The translations under genes and the position numbers were made by a program. The notes below the pieces were generated by a model, which was given only the letters and a program-made list of their open reading frames with translations, had not been told where the DNA came from and ran no database searches. Below are positions 63,501 through 64,000 of a stretch of 64,000 nt of DNA, piece after piece. The stretch is taken from NCBI GenBank assembly GCA_013339765.2, contig CM023449.1, forward strand, positions 39,650,387 to 39,714,386, given 5' to 3'. How positions within the stretch are numbered: position 1 is the stretch's first letter; the number at the start of each line of letters is the position of its first letter. The DNA comes from Haemaphysalis longicornis. Lineage: Eukaryota; Arthropoda; Arachnida; Ixodida; Ixodidae.

Positions 63501-64000
63501 AACCTACGTGACAGTCACACGCCCTACCAGCTATCCTCTGAACCTAACTGTTAAAACTCAGTGAAGAAACGTCCCGCTCTCGCCATTGGCCGCCGTGAAT
63601 TCTAGGATGTCCGAGCCGCCGTAACGTGCTTACAGCCAGACTCGGAAAGAGCAGCGCCCCAAACGGAAGCCCGATGCAGTCACTGAACGCGCCGGATCTA
63701 TACCCAGAAGCGATAACGGTTTCGCCGCCTCCCAGGGCTTCACACACAGCTCGAAGAAAGTACAGATGCACAAGAGCGCTCTTTCCCGGGCCCGCGAAAG
63801 CCGGCGCACGTTGAATCTGAGAGAGGGGGAGAGGAGATCTCGACGAGGAGAGTCCGTTCGCAGATTAAAGTGTCTACATGTCTCCGGTAGAACAGTGTAT
63901 TTTGCGATTGCTGCCGGCTTGGCTCACCGACAGCAAGCACCCGCGCGGCGTACGTACTCCCGCTTGTCGCAGTATGTTGAAGGAGGGCGGCTTTACCACA
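63501..64000. other. Nothing recognised
   Basis: GC-richer; could be the LTR or leader of the adjacent gag remnant, but no repeat partner in the window. Confidence 0.35.

Noticed and set aside
45020..64000. C-terminal RING exon of neuralized
   Set aside because: Searched by eye for the C-x-x-C ... C-G-H-x-C-x-C pattern on the plus strand; none convincing.

Overview
This is eukaryotic nuclear DNA, most likely from a hard tick (Ixodidae). The reasons are split genes with consensus GT/AG introns, a tRNA-derived SINE resembling the tick Ruka family, RTE-, CR1- and Tx1-like LINE remnants, gypsy-like gag remnants and many TTAA- or TA-flanked MITEs. Species assignment rests on recalled repeat content and is an inference. 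No operons, CRISPR arrays or bacterial genes are present. Most long open frames are chance or lie in simple repeats.

Two genes could be assembled exon by exon from splice sites, reading phase and domain motifs. On the minus strand, 23819 to 773, lies an 11-exon gene for a secreted serine protease of about 464 residues, in the order signal peptide, CUB, LDLa, trypsin-fold domain. It has a TATA box (23881-23887) and a poly(A) signal (689-694). Every intron phase matches, but two catalytic-domain exons each carry a one-base indel, so the gene is either a recent pseudogene or carries assembly errors. An inverted extra copy of its first CUB exon lies in one of its own introns (15251-15425, plus strand) and has a 4-base deletion. 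On the plus strand, from a TATA box at 28351 and an ATG at 28479, runs a neuralized-like gene. Seven exons (28479-45019) join in one frame, giving an MGNAAS myristoylation-type start and two NHR domains. The middle of NHR1 and the start of NHR2 could not be found, and the C-terminal RING is not seen before the window ends. The two genes are head-to-head, about 4.5 kb apart. A possible exon of a secreted cysteine-rich protein (35104-35288) lies in a neuralized intron.

The rest is transposon-derived. 0-13 kb: MITEs and LINE ends in protease introns. 13-24 kb: LDLa and CUB exons, microsatellites, a compact LTR element (19239-19941) and a hAT-like element (21274-23161). 24-34 kb: MITEs, LINE fragments and a pair of 0.7-0.8 kb direct repeats. 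36-48 kb: a SINE with an 11-bp target duplication, a nested MITE with a paralogous empty site, a fold-back element with ~350-bp arms and a pogo-like element. 48-64 kb: a second, opposite-strand copy of the compact LTR element (49686-50487) with perfect 186-bp LTRs and an ATAT target duplication, a Tx1-like LINE, two decayed gag genes and a perfect 60-bp hairpin (60997-61146).

The most interesting items are the two-copy non-autonomous LTR family, the nearly intact but frameshifted protease with its inverted exon copy, and the unusual in-frame neuralized exon chain.
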